A stretch of 64,000 nucleotides of DNA. Origin: Bacillota bacterium (lineage in GTDB: Bacteria > Bacillota > Clostridia > Christensenellales > Christensenellaceae). Shown here in pieces: positions 45,288-54,261 of this stretch (positions within the stretch are counted from its first letter, which is position 1; every line of letters starts with the position of its first letter). Under the pieces are notes generated by a model. It made no database searches. It worked only from the letters and a program-made list of their open reading frames with translations, and had not been told where the DNA came from. The stretch covers positions 1-64,000 of the forward strand of contig JAEYKI010000015.1 of assembly GCA_023408315.1 (NCBI GenBank), read 5' to 3'. The position numbers were made by a program, and so were the translations under genes.

Positions 45288-45974
45288 TTAATACCGTATT
45301 TTGCTGAATATGTATTCACCGTTCCCGGTATTTTTAAGTTCAAAACTGCTTCCATAGTGCAGCTTAAGTTTTTTGCGCAGATTCGCAACATGTACGGCAA
45401 TGGTATTTGACGAAACGGGTGCAGAACTGCCCCAGGTGCGGCTGTAAATTTCCTGGCAGCTCAGACGGCGTCCGGCATACAGGGCAAAACAGGCCAACAA
45501 CTGTATTTCTTTTTGCGTAAGCAAGATTTGTTCGCCGTTAAGCGTAACCTCACCTGCCAACAGGTCGATGACCAGAGGCAAAAGCTCAATTTTTCCGGCA
45601 TTCATAATACCGGACCTGCGGAGTTGCGCCGCGACGCGCGCTCCCAGAACGCTTAAATCGTATGGCTTGGTGATATAATCGTCTCCACCTTGCAAAAGCC
45701 CTTTTACAACGCTCTCGTTTTCATCTCTGCAGGTCAGAAAGATAACAGGAGCGTTTGTTTTTTTTCTGATCTCAGCACAGAAGTCCCAACCCATTCCGTC
45801 CGGCATCATGACATCCAGTAAAATCAGATCCGGAAGCTGTTCTTCAAGATGGAAACGCGCCAGCTCCAGCGTCTGCACGCAAGCCACCTCGTAGCCCTGG
45901 CTTTCCAGATATTCTTTGTTGAAGGACAGCACCTCTGCTTCATCCTCGATCATCAGGACCTTTGCTTTGCTCAT
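45288..45974 (-). CDS. OmpR-family response regulator
   Basis: A 228-residue regulator with receiver domain (acidic pocket 'IEDE', phosphorylated D54 in LILLDVMMPDGMG, Lys in ITKPYD) and a winged-helix domain ('LTQKEIQLLACFALYAGRRLS'). It is alone on the minus strand; the nearest histidine kinase starts about 2.9 kb away on the plus strand, and the genes between encode envelope proteins. The two are the likely pair. Confidence 0.9.
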   Translation of the reverse strand: MSKAKVLMIEDEAEVLSFNKEYLESQGYEVACVQTLELARFHLEEQLPDLILLDVMMPDGMGWDFCAEIRKKTNAPVIFLTCRDENESVVKGLLQGGDDYITKPYDLSVLGARVAAQLRRSGIMNAGKIELLPLVIDLLAGEVTLNGEQILLTQKEIQLLACFALYAGRRLSCQEIYSRTWGSSAPVSSNTIAVHVANLRKKLKLHYGSSFELKNTGNGEYIFSKIRY

Positions 45975-46124
45975 AATTTCACCTATATACAGTTTAACAT
46001 TTTTGCGTTCAAAAGTCAGCCTGAAACGGCCGTTAATTAAGATTTGTTAATTTTGCGGCAAAGGGCAAAAGATCTCTGCTATGCTGAGTATAAAGAAACG
46101 AAAGGCAAGGGCAACGAAAACGGT

Positions 46125-46388
46125 ATGCTGCGAATTTTACGGGTGGATACGCTGGATGACCAAATGCTGGATATTGAGCTGAACAACGGACATTTGATCC
46201 TGTTTTCCATGAGATTCCTGCTGGAGCACAACCCTGCCTATGCCTATCTGCGGGGGAAAATTCCGCTACCCTGCCCGGTCAATCAGGGCGTAAGCATACA
46301 TTGGCAGGGTGGCCCGACGCTTGCTTTGGAAGATATACTGGTTCTGCTGGTCAACCAGGATGAGGAGACCGGCAGCGTGGGCACTTGA
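46125..46388 (+). CDS. Small DUF2442-like protein
   Basis: An 87-residue protein starting MLRILRVDTLDDQMLDIELN. The pattern of short beta strands ending in 'VSIHWQGGPTLALEDIL' recalls DUF2442 proteins, but the match is weak. The ribosome site is poor; a TTG at 46044 would extend it. It lies divergent to the response regulator gene. Function unknown. Confidence 0.5.
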   Translation: MLRILRVDTLDDQMLDIELNNGHLILFSMRFLLEHNPAYAYLRGKIPLPCPVNQGVSIHWQGGPTLALEDILVLLVNQDEETGSVGT

Positions 46389-46441
46389 GGCATGTAACGC
46401 CGGGCAGCGTTCTGCCATACTGAACGCTATGAAGAGGTGAA

Positions 46442-46630
46442 ATGGTGGAATTATGGTTTTCTGCACTGGCAGGTGCGGCTCTGCTGGTGAGCGCATTGGT
46501 CTGCTATGGATTCAGAAAACAAACCGCTGCGCCGGTTTTTTTTCTATTAGCAATTATTTTTGGCACGCTTGCGGCGCTGTGTTTTTTTTACTGTGCCGCT
46601 GGTCTTATGCTGGCAATAGCGGTCGACTGA
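46442..46630 (+). CDS. Small membrane protein with two helices
   Basis: A 62-residue hydrophobic protein with two predicted membrane helices (about 5-24 and 30-58) joined by a short basic loop (FRKQ). GAAGAGGTGAA precedes the ATG. I do not recognise a family. It lies before two lipoprotein genes and may be part of the same transcript. Confidence 0.5.
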   Translation: MVELWFSALAGAALLVSALVCYGFRKQTAAPVFFLLAIIFGTLAALCFFYCAAGLMLAIAVD

Positions 46631-46774
46631 GTGTGGCAACCGGCCGGCCGATATTTAAAAGTGGTTCCGCTAACAGTCGGAGGCAGGCAAAAAGCAATTT
46701 TGCTGTTCGGAGATAAGGTTTACAGAGAACAGGCGCCAGATGCCGGGTTTTCAAATAAAATTCAGGAGGAAAAA

Positions 46775-47362
46775 ATGAAAAGGAAATTTACAAAATCGAT
46801 TATTGTGATGATGATAGCAGCTCTAATGGTTCTGCTGGGTGGTTGCGGCTCCAGCTTTACAACCGGAACATGGTATATGGAAGGCAACAAAGACAGCTAC
46901 ATCAACTTTTTGAATGAAGGCGTGGCGGAGATGTACGACAGCGACCAGGACACCGTTTACGTGGCGGAATGGACGGAAAAGGACGGGACTATTAAGATGG
47001 AGGTTGGGTCGGAAACAGCCGTGTTGGAATTTGACGGAAAAGGGACGCTGACCAGCGAAGATATGGGTGCTTCGTTTGAGCAGGGGACGAAAAAAGACGT
47101 TCCGGAGTTTACGCAAAATGAACTGATGAGCTACATCTGGATGCAGAAAGATGAGGACTGCGAATTAACGTTTTACGGAGACAATACATGGGCCCTTTAC
47201 GACAACGACGAATCGGAATATGTTTCCGGGGGTACCTATGAGCTGGATGAAGGTAAACTGATCATGGAAAGTGATGAGGATGAATCATATTCACCCACGC
47301 TGACCCAGGAAAGAAAAGTACTGGCCTTGGATAAGGAACTGGTTTTCCAGATTAAGGACTAA
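46775..47362 (+). CDS. Lipoprotein of unknown function
   Basis: A 195-residue lipoprotein: signal peptide with lipobox LGGC (Cys24), then an acidic domain with two repeats of a 'TWYMEG...YINFLNEG' / 'TWALYDNDESEYVSGGTYEL' kind, similar to the small beta domains found in clostridial envelope lipoproteins. AGGAGGAAAAA precedes the ATG. Role unknown; its neighbours suggest a surface stress-sensing cluster. Confidence 0.75.
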   Translation: MKRKFTKSIIVMMIAALMVLLGGCGSSFTTGTWYMEGNKDSYINFLNEGVAEMYDSDQDTVYVAEWTEKDGTIKMEVGSETAVLEFDGKGTLTSEDMGASFEQGTKKDVPEFTQNELMSYIWMQKDEDCELTFYGDNTWALYDNDESEYVSGGTYELDEGKLIMESDEDESYSPTLTQERKVLALDKELVFQIKD

Positions 47363-47416
47363 AGGTTGGCGCCTGCGGCCTTTGTAAAAGCCACAAGACG
47401 GAGGGTATAATTATTT

Positions 47417-48718
47417 ATGAAACGCGTAAAAAAAATATTCGCATACAGCCTCATGCTCGTGATGGCATGCATGTTCTTCGCGGCTTGCGAGAGTACTTCG
47501 GAATGGACTGTAACCGTTGCCAATAAACTGGATTGCGATATTGCGGAGCTGCATATCGGCGCCGCCGATAAGGAGAACTGGGGGAAATCTGTACTCAAAG
47601 ACGTGCTGGAGGATAACGACAGCATAGAGCTGTCCGTGAAGCCGAAAGATACCAAGGAATACGCCATTATCGCCATAGATGCCCAGAACGATTACTATTA
47701 TTTTAACGGCCTGCCGCTTTCTGATGGCGCTGTGGTCAAACTCGTTTCCACAGACGATGGCTATGAAGCAATCGTGACCCCAAAGAACGGTGACGCTGTG
47801 ACGGTTGAGGGTAAGTTTGAGTGGGGGGAAACGGGCGAAGATGGGGAAGCCGATGCCCAAGCAGTGGCCGGCGCGCCCACGCTCAATGACCCGCTAGACG
47901 CTTCCATTGCATTGCCCGGCTTTGAAAGTCTGGTGATTCCTTATCCATCCACCATGAAGGTGGCGCTCTCCAACGACCGTTTTCTGCAGTTTGACGCCGT
48001 CAACGACCCGGATAACCATGAGGTGATTATGGTGGATCTGATTGAACTGCAGGGAAGTTATGATGAGCGGCTCAGCTCAAGCCAAACAGCACAGGCCGCA
48101 ATGGCGGAGATTGCCCCTAAGATCTGTGACATCCAGTTTCCCGGTATGCTTATCAAAACCATTGGTACCGAATTTGTTGACGGAGGTTCCTATTATTCGG
48201 CTGTAAACTATCTCTGGATGTCGGGAGAGGTCTTTCAGCAGGCAGCCAACACGCCCGTGCGCGGCGTGCTGGAGTGCCGTTACTATGGGCATACGGGCTA
48301 TATTCTGGCGGTTTTCACCTTGGCCGACGAGGGCGCTATACAAAATTATTTTGGCATTGCCAGCAATATTGTGAACGCCATCAGCTTTGGCAACGGATGG
48401 ACCACGCCCGATGCTGCGGGCAGCGGCGTGACCTGGTCTGACCCCGGCGACTACGGCTATTATTATTATGAGGACGGACAGTGGTACGAATCGAACGATT
48501 ATGACCCGTGGTCCGACCCGGGTGATGGCAACGACGAATGGTCCGACCCCGGTGACACGTATGACGACGGGTACGATATATATTCCGACCCGGGTGACGG
48601 CAACGACGAATGGTCCGACCCCGGTGACGCGTATGACGACGGGTACGATATATATTCCGATCCGGGCGACGGCGATGACGAATGGTCCGACCCCGGTGAT
48701 TACGGCGAAGATTATTAG
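47417..48718 (+). CDS. Lipoprotein with acidic SDPGD tandem repeats
   Basis: A 433-residue lipoprotein (lipobox FAAC, Cys24). The first about 130 residues are a beta-rich domain ('WTVTVANKLDCDIAELHIGA'). The middle (about 160-325) is a second domain of unknown family. The C-terminus (from about 340) is dominated by W-S-D-P-G-D repeats rich in Asp, Gly and Tyr, encoded by 72-bp tandem units. The acidic tail could bind cations or the wall. The end of the gene is 150 bp before the histidine kinase. Confidence 0.75.
   Translation: MKRVKKIFAYSLMLVMACMFFAACESTSEWTVTVANKLDCDIAELHIGAADKENWGKSVLKDVLEDNDSIELSVKPKDTKEYAIIAIDAQNDYYYFNGLPLSDGAVVKLVSTDDGYEAIVTPKNGDAVTVEGKFEWGETGEDGEADAQAVAGAPTLNDPLDASIALPGFESLVIPYPSTMKVALSNDRFLQFDAVNDPDNHEVIMVDLIELQGSYDERLSSSQTAQAAMAEIAPKICDIQFPGMLIKTIGTEFVDGGSYYSAVNYLWMSGEVFQQAANTPVRGVLECRYYGHTGYILAVFTLADEGAIQNYFGIASNIVNAISFGNGWTTPDAAGSGVTWSDPGDYGYYYYEDGQWYESNDYDPWSDPGDGNDEWSDPGDTYDDGYDIYSDPGDGNDEWSDPGDAYDDGYDIYSDPGDGDDEWSDPGDYGEDY
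48515..48715 (+). repeat. Three in-frame 72-bp tandem repeats
   Basis: Units start at 48515, 48587 and 48659 (the last is partial, 57 bp). Each encodes 24 residues around 'DPGDGNDEWSDPGD.YDDGYD'. Copies differ by only a few bases, so the number of units is likely to vary between strains. Confidence 0.9.
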
Positions 48719-48866
48719 GCCGCATATGTAGCGTTTTGCGGAAAAAGCCGCATGCTATAGCAAAACTGTTTTGGAGCAAGCCGCAGGCTTTGAAACTTAC
48801 AGTTTTGGAGGCTTGTGGCTTTGTTTTTTATACATTAAAATAGGACTAACAGATGCACCGGGGGTG

Positions 48867-50855
48867 ATGGGGATTTATAGCCAAATCAGAAAGCACAGCC
48901 TTGCGTTTGTCTTGATTGCGGCGGCACTGACAATTGTATCGCTTATGCTGCTGGCCAGACTGCCATGGCTGGAAAACAGCAAACCGGAAAGCATTACAGT
49001 GGAAGAACGAGGCGGCATATACGATTTGACCGGCATTGGGGATTTGGGGGAAACTGCCGTTTTGCCTCCCGGCTCAATCTATTATCCCAATATCCTTCTG
49101 ACCCCGGAAACTGTGGAGACTGCTGTGCCGGAAAGCACGGGCAACTTTGATGCGCTACGAGCCGATTACCTTTCGCAGCGGTTTGTGGTCAAACTGCCGG
49201 ATACCGGCCAAGTATATGCGCTGACCCTTACCCTATCCGGACGGCATGCCATGACGGTATATGTAAACGGAAGACTGGCGGGACAGACCGGCCATGCGGG
49301 AACCACCAAGCAGGATACAGAGGTGTGGGAGAATAACATTACATGCTATGCATCTCCGGCGGGAGGAAAAATGGATATACTCCTTGCATCGGCGCAGTTT
49401 TACCATTTCAGAAGCGGCGCACGGCTGGCCGCGTTGCACCTGCAGGCAGCTGGAGCGCAAACACCCGGGCTGGCCAGCGAATTAAAAGGCCTCCTTGTTA
49501 TGGGCGCGCTCGTTTGCGCGGCCGTATTGCTTTTGTGTTTTTACCTGCTTTTTTGGCGCGCGCGGGCTACCCTGTATTTTTCGCTGGCCTGCCTTGCCAT
49601 GGCGCTGCGCGAATGCATTCAAAGCCAGGCATGGACGTATTTCCCGTTCTTATCCGGCAATGTGTCCTTTATGCTGGAATATCTCAGCGTCGTATTGCTG
49701 ACGATTTTCCTTTCACTTTACCTTGGGCAGTACGCAAAAAGTAAATTTTTAAAGGTGATTCAATACTCAGCTATTATAGGATCGGCCGCTTATGGCCTTT
49801 GCGTGCTGTTTGCCGATTCCGTCTTTTACACATCCGTTTTGCATTACTACCAGGCGTTGCTGGTTGTTTGCATTGTGCCCGGCGTTGCCGGTCTGTTCTG
49901 GACGATACGCAGGCCTACCGGGGAACAGGCCGCCGCCCTGTACGGCATTGCGGTGTTTTTTCTGGCCGCTGTGAGCGATATTATCATGTACAGCGATATT
50001 TTTGGTGATACGGTATCTAACGCCCCGGTAAGCGAAATAGCAATGCTGGTTTTTGTACTGGCGCAAACGGTATCCCTGTTTTTTATGAGCAACCGGCTGT
50101 ATACGGACGCAAAGGAAGCCGAGCGGAGAATTGCGGCGGAAAAGGAAACGCTTGAAGATTTAAACCGCCTGAAGACTGAGTTTTTGGCCAACGTGTCTCA
50201 TGAATTGAAAACGCCGCTTACGGTGGTATCGGGGTACGCGCAGCTTTCACGATCCCAGCTTTTGGGGGCGGAAAATGCCGCCGTGCGGGAACGGCTGAGC
50301 ATTATTGCCTCCGAGGCCGACCGCCTGGCCCTGATGGTCGGACAGTTTTTGGACGTGACCCGCATTGAGGAGGGGCGAATGATACTGGATAAGAGCCCCT
50401 GCCACATCGACGAGTTGATCTACCGGGCCGTGGAGACACATTTTCCTGTATTAAATAAAAATGGAAATCACCTGGAGATCAGGGCAAACCATGACTTGCC
50501 GTTGGTTAACGTGGATTCGGGTAGAATTACGCAGGTACTGGTAAATCTTATTGCCAACGCCCTCCGGCATACAGTGCAGGGTACGATTGCTGTCGTTACA
50601 AAACAAAGCGGCGATTATGTGGAAGCCTCAATAGCCGATACCGGCACGGGAATACCGGCGGAGGAGCTATCAATGCTTTTTACTCGTTTTCACATTCAAA
50701 GCTACTGCAGAAATGAGACTGGCACGGGGCTTGGACTTTATATCTGCAAGCATATCATAGAAGAACACGGCGGCAAAATTATAGTGGAAAGCGAGCCCGG
50801 CTTGGGCACAAAAGTGACTTTCTTTCTACCGGTACTTAAAGGAGAAGATTTATGA
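48867..50855 (+). CDS. 7TMR-DISM-type sensor histidine kinase
   Basis: A 662-residue kinase. One N-terminal membrane helix is followed by an extracytoplasmic beta domain (about 35-200), seven membrane helices (about 215-405, 7TMR-DISM-like), a coiled linker, HisKA with H445 in 'NVSHELKTPLTVVSGY', and HATPase ('NLIANALRHTV', 'GTGLGLYICKHII'). Its signal is outside the cell. ATG 48867 has a G-rich ribosome site very close by; the true start may differ. Likely partner of the regulator at 45.3-46.0 kb. Confidence 0.85.
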   Translation: MGIYSQIRKHSLAFVLIAAALTIVSLMLLARLPWLENSKPESITVEERGGIYDLTGIGDLGETAVLPPGSIYYPNILLTPETVETAVPESTGNFDALRADYLSQRFVVKLPDTGQVYALTLTLSGRHAMTVYVNGRLAGQTGHAGTTKQDTEVWENNITCYASPAGGKMDILLASAQFYHFRSGARLAALHLQAAGAQTPGLASELKGLLVMGALVCAAVLLLCFYLLFWRARATLYFSLACLAMALRECIQSQAWTYFPFLSGNVSFMLEYLSVVLLTIFLSLYLGQYAKSKFLKVIQYSAIIGSAAYGLCVLFADSVFYTSVLHYYQALLVVCIVPGVAGLFWTIRRPTGEQAAALYGIAVFFLAAVSDIIMYSDIFGDTVSNAPVSEIAMLVFVLAQTVSLFFMSNRLYTDAKEAERRIAAEKETLEDLNRLKTEFLANVSHELKTPLTVVSGYAQLSRSQLLGAENAAVRERLSIIASEADRLALMVGQFLDVTRIEEGRMILDKSPCHIDELIYRAVETHFPVLNKNGNHLEIRANHDLPLVNVDSGRITQVLVNLIANALRHTVQGTIAVVTKQSGDYVEASIADTGTGIPAEELSMLFTRFHIQSYCRNETGTGLGLYICKHIIEEHGGKIIVESEPGLGTKVTFFLPVLKGEDL

Positions 50856-50887
50856 TTCTTTTAATGCATTTATCAGCCCTCTAATAC

Positions 50888-50927
50888 ATTATAAAACTGT
50901 ATGAGGGATAAAGTTTTATTGTAATTT
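50888..50927 (+). repeat. Dispersed repeat, head-only copy E
   Basis: 'aaaactgtatgagggataaa' and 'gttttattgtaatttt' match the start of copy B. The copy stops where an IS end begins at 50928, as in copy B but at a different internal point. Confidence 0.55.
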
Positions 50928-51165
50928 TGGAATGCTGACGGCAAACTGAACAGTTTTTTGTGGACAGTCTAATTACCGGGCAGCCTTTTTTTTCTTCTGT
51001 TTTTCAAAATATTCGCTTTCCGCCTGATTTGGAGTTTTAAAGCCAAGGCACTGATGCAATTATGTACAGAAAATGCTTCTTTGAAAGCAGAGGTCACTAA
51101 ATCCACATCAATTTTGTTAGAAATAGCATGAGATATAATTTTTTTGGGAAATGCATCACTGCACT
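50928..51165 (-). mobile_element. IS3-family element remnant with internal deletion
   Basis: It keeps the same end as the 13-kb element ('tggaatgctgacggcaaact', 'gtctaattaccgggcagc'), the transposase tail region, and after a deletion of roughly 250 bp a second matching block ('acagaaaatgcttctttgaa' to 'atagcatgagata'). The transposase frame is destroyed. Confidence 0.75.
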
Positions 51166-51200
51166 GTTGTCCATATTAAAGGTGAATCTTACCGCCCGAA

Positions 51201-51271
51201 GGACGCAAGAAATTCATGAAACAGAAGCAGCAGATGACAAAATCTCTATTTTCTGAATCTGCGTCCTGACG
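51201..51271. other. Large imperfect inverted repeat upstream of metN
   Basis: AGGACGCAAGAAATTC pairs imperfectly with GAATCTGCGTCCT around a loop of about 45 bases. It lies upstream of the metN promoter, so it is not a leader RNA of that operon. I saw no SAM riboswitch or T-box here. It may be more remnant of mobile DNA. Confidence 0.4.
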
Positions 51272-51382
51272 CCCCTAACCTATAAAATTTAACCATCATA
51301 AAACTGCATTTTCAAACCGGTGTTGACACGAGTGTTATGGTTACTTGGGTTTTGTTTGAATTTTTAAATTTTATTAATAGGG

Positions 51383-51411
51383 TTGACATGTTTTCTAATG
51401 TGATCTATAAT
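51383..51411 (+). promoter_or_regulatory. Consensus promoter of metNIQ
   Basis: TTGACA (51383) and TATAAT (51406) are both perfect with a 17-bp spacer. Transcription would start near 51418, just before the CATATATGAT site at 51425. A promoter this strong suggests control by a repressor. Confidence 0.85.
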
Positions 51412-51424
51412 TGATTTAATAAAA

Positions 51425-51440
51425 CATATATGATTAGTAT
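51425..51440 (+). promoter_or_regulatory. Putative sulfur-regulon operator before metN
   Basis: CATATATGATTAGTAT matches 15 of 16 bases of the site upstream of cysE (58773-58788) and lies over the expected transcription start. Candidate binding site of the Rrf2/CymR-like regulator encoded at 60.06 kb; the assignment to that protein is inference. Confidence 0.6.
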
Positions 51441-51455
51441 GTATTAGGAGAGCGT

Positions 51456-52475
51456 ATGGAAACTCAGGCGCCCATTATTGAACTGAAACACATAAGAAAG
51501 ACATTCCCGTCTGATAATGGAGAAGTGCATGCGCTGCAAGATGTTTCTTTTTCTGTAAATGCGGGAGAGATATTCGGCATTATCGGCATGAGCGGCGCGG
51601 GAAAAAGCACGCTGGTCCGCTGCGTCAATTACCTGGAACGGCCTACATCCGGGCGGGTGCTGTTCGAAGGCAGGGAGCTTTCCGCGCTTAATGAAGCGGA
51701 GCTGCGGGATGTACGGAAATCCATCGGCATGATATTCCAGCAATTTAATCTTCTGGAGCAGCGCACGGCTCTGGGAAATATTCTTTTTGCGCTGGAAATA
51801 GCGGGAATAGAAAAACATGAGGCCAAAAAACGCGCGATGGAGCTTTTGGAAACAGTGGGCCTTGCGGACAAGGCGCGCGCGTATCCGGCCCAGTTGTCCG
51901 GCGGCCAGAAACAAAGGGTTGCCATTGCGCGCGCGCTGGCAAACGATCCGAAAATTTTGCTTTGCGACGAGGCGACCTCCGCGCTGGACAGCGCGACTAC
52001 GCGCCAGATACTCGCCCTTTTAAAGGACATCAATCTCCGCCTGGGAGTCACTATAATCGTGATTACGCACGAGATGAGCGTAATAGAGGAGATATGCTCC
52101 CGCGTCGCCATTATAGACGCGGGCGGCGTGGCCGAACTGGGGTATGTGAGCGATATATTCGCTTCGCCCAAAAGCGCGGCCGGACGCAGGCTGGTGTATC
52201 CCGATGGCAGGGAGATTGACCGCTTTATTGGAACCCGATGTTGTCGCCTGGTGTTCGACGGCAATTCTTCGTTTGAGCCAATATTGGCAACAATGATCCT
52301 GGAATGCAAAGCGCCGGTGAACATCCTGTTTGCAGATACAAAGGACATAGATGGAAAAGCGTACGGGCAGATGGTTCTGCAGTTGCCCGAGGATGAAAAA
52401 GCTGCCGAAAGGATGCTGCAGTTTTTGCGGGCCAGGAATTTAACGGTGGAGGAGGTCGCGCCAGTTGATAGATGA
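51456..52475 (+). CDS. metN: Methionine ABC transporter ATP-binding protein MetN
   Basis: A 339-residue ATPase: Walker A GMSGAGKST, signature LSGGQKQRV, Walker B 'ILLCDEATSALD' and the C-terminal NIL/ACT-like regulatory domain (about 265-339) that binds methionine and inhibits transport in MetN. AGGAGAGCGT precedes the ATG. It energises import of methionine or related thio-compounds and overlaps metI by 11 bases. Confidence 0.92.
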   Translation: METQAPIIELKHIRKTFPSDNGEVHALQDVSFSVNAGEIFGIIGMSGAGKSTLVRCVNYLERPTSGRVLFEGRELSALNEAELRDVRKSIGMIFQQFNLLEQRTALGNILFALEIAGIEKHEAKKRAMELLETVGLADKARAYPAQLSGGQKQRVAIARALANDPKILLCDEATSALDSATTRQILALLKDINLRLGVTIIVITHEMSVIEEICSRVAIIDAGGVAELGYVSDIFASPKSAAGRRLVYPDGREIDRFIGTRCCRLVFDGNSSFEPILATMILECKAPVNILFADTKDIDGKAYGQMVLQLPEDEKAAERMLQFLRARNLTVEEVAPVDR

Positions 52476-53130
52476 CAGCATATGGCAACTTATAGGCGCC
52501 GGCGTTTTAGAGACGGTCTACATGACGGTTGTATCAACAATTTTTGCTTATGTGATCGGGCTTCCGCTGGGTGTTGTGGTGGTTGTGACCGAAAAGAACG
52601 GGATTCTGGAAAACAGGGCCTTAAGCAGCGTATTAAACGTGATCATCAACATTACGCGCTCCATTCCGTTCCTGATCCTGCTGATTGCCATCATTCCCTT
52701 TACAAGGCTGGTGGTAGGCACAAGCATCGGCATCAACGCAACCGTGGTGCCTCTGGTGATCGCGGCGGCCCCTTTTGTGGCAAGGCTGGTTGAATCGTCC
52801 ATTAAAGAAGTGAACGGCGGCGTGATAGAAGCGGCAAAATCCCTGGGGGCTTCTCCCCTTCAGATCATCTGGAAGGTGATGATTCCGGAGGCAAAACCGT
52901 CCCTGATTTTGGGCGCTACGATTGCCACCACCACCATATTGAGCTATTCCGCCATGGCGGGCATAGTGGGAGGCGGCGGCCTGGGGGATATCGCGATCCG
53001 GTACGGCCTGTACCGCTACGAGCCTCTGACAATGATGATCACCGTAATTCTTTTGGTTGTTCTGGTGCAGGTGTTCCAGGAAATTGGAAATAAAATAACC
53101 AAAAAACAAGATAAGCGCAAAGCAGGCTAA
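52465..53130 (+). CDS. metI: Methionine ABC transporter permease MetI
   Basis: A 221-residue permease with five membrane helices and the coupling motif 'EAAKSLGASPLQIIWKVMIPEA'. 'NITRSIPFLILLIAIIPFTR' is typical of MetI. The TTG start overlaps metN and has GAGG upstream. It forms the membrane part of MetNI. Confidence 0.92.
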   Translation: MIDDSIWQLIGAGVLETVYMTVVSTIFAYVIGLPLGVVVVVTEKNGILENRALSSVLNVIINITRSIPFLILLIAIIPFTRLVVGTSIGINATVVPLVIAAAPFVARLVESSIKEVNGGVIEAAKSLGASPLQIIWKVMIPEAKPSLILGATIATTTILSYSAMAGIVGGGGLGDIAIRYGLYRYEPLTMMITVILLVVLVQVFQEIGNKITKKQDKRKAG

Positions 53131-53164
53131 TGCCTTGCAAATAAATATTTTGGAGGAAAATCAT

Positions 53165-54073
53165 ATGAAAAAAACATTGGCAGCAATTGTATCTCTTGTT
53201 GTTGTGGTAGCGTTGCTGGCAAGCTGCGCCGCAACTTCTGCGCCGGCAAGTCCGTCCGCGTCCGCTTCTGAATCGGCAAGCGCTTCGGCGGCTCCGTCCG
53301 AATCGGCTTCCGCTTCTGCATCCCCGTCGGCTTCTGCGGCTACGGTAACGATTACCGTTGGCGCTTCCCCGGCGCCCCACGCCGAGATTTTAAAGGCAGC
53401 GGCACCCATTCTGGAAAAACAGGGGATCACCCTTGTTGTGAAAGAATTTACGGATTATGTGCTGCCCAACACCGCTTTGGAAGGCAAGGACCTGGATGCG
53501 AACTACTTCCAGCACCAGCCCTACCTGGACGACTTTAACAAGAAAAACGGCACGAGCATCGTCTCCGCCGGAGCCATTCATTACGAGCCCCTGGGCCTGT
53601 ATCCCGGCAAAACAAAGGCCCTGGACGCGCTGAAAAACGGCGCTGTGATTGCGGTTCCCAACGATACCAGCAACGAAGCAAGGGCTCTGCTGCTTCTGCA
53701 GGCTGCCGGGCTTATTACCCTGAAAGCGGACGCGGGCCTGACCGCAACCGTGAAAGACATTGCGGAGAATCCCAAGAAGCTTGAGATAAAAGAGCTGGAA
53801 GCGGCCCAGATTGCCCGCACGCTCCCCGATGTTGATCTGGCCGTGATTAACGGCAACTACGCGATTGAGGCCGGCCTGAATGCCGCCAGCGACGCGCTTG
53901 CCAAAGAGGAAAAAGATTCCCTTGCTGCAAAGACATACGCAAATATTATTGCGGTGCGCACGGGCGACGAATCCAGACCCGAGATAAAAGCCCTGGTGGC
54001 CGTTCTGCAGAGCGACGACATCAAAAAGTTTATTGAGGATACTTACAAAGGCGCTGTAGTGCCGGTATCCTAA
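53165..54073 (+). CDS. metQ: Methionine-binding lipoprotein MetQ (NlpA family)
   Basis: A 302-residue lipoprotein: lipobox LASC (Cys21), a Ser/Ala/Pro-rich linker (about 25-60) and the NlpA fold with 'ITVGASPAPHAEILKAAAP', 'DANYFQHQPYLDDFNK' and 'VIAVPNDTSNEARALLLLQ'. It binds L- or D-methionine or close analogues for MetNI. TTGGAGGAAAATCAT precedes the ATG. Confidence 0.92.
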   Translation: MKKTLAAIVSLVVVVALLASCAATSAPASPSASASESASASAAPSESASASASPSASAATVTITVGASPAPHAEILKAAAPILEKQGITLVVKEFTDYVLPNTALEGKDLDANYFQHQPYLDDFNKKNGTSIVSAGAIHYEPLGLYPGKTKALDALKNGAVIAVPNDTSNEARALLLLQAAGLITLKADAGLTATVKDIAENPKKLEIKELEAAQIARTLPDVDLAVINGNYAIEAGLNAASDALAKEEKDSLAAKTYANIIAVRTGDESRPEIKALVAVLQSDDIKKFIEDTYKGAVVPVS

Positions 54074-54083
54074 GCTATTTGCC

Positions 54084-54126
54084 AAAAACAAAAAAACGGG
54101 GCGCGATGCCCTGTTTTTTTGTTTTT
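54084..54126 (+). terminator. Terminator of metNIQ
   Basis: ACAAAAAAACGGGGC and GCCCTGTTTTTTTGT form a stem with a 4-base loop, followed by more T residues. It separates metNIQ from the cysK gene, which has its own promoter. Confidence 0.85.
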
Positions 54127-54180
54127 CTAGAATTGTTTTTGCAGACATACGAATTATTTTATAAAAATATAATTTCTTTA

Positions 54181-54250
54181 TTGACAAAACAATAAAAGAA
54201 GAATATCATATAACATATAAAGAATATATGAATTATATGAATTGATTTGG
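54181..54250 (+). promoter_or_regulatory. Promoter and AT-rich operator region of first cysK gene
   Basis: TTGACA (54181) and TATCAT (54204) with a 17-bp spacer. 'aacatataaagaatatatga' and 'attatatga' follow at once, related to the CATATATGAT sites elsewhere in the locus. The repeats lie over the expected start point. Confidence 0.6.
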
Positions 54251-54261
54251 AGGGGAATAAA

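Noticed and set aside
48515..48715. Possible CRISPR array
   Set aside because: The repeats are contiguous 72-bp coding units without spacers and stay in frame within a lipoprotein gene.
51165..51455. SAM riboswitch or T-box before metNIQ
   Set aside because: The promoter lies at 51383-51411, leaving only about 40 bases of leader, and no conserved aptamer strands were seen.
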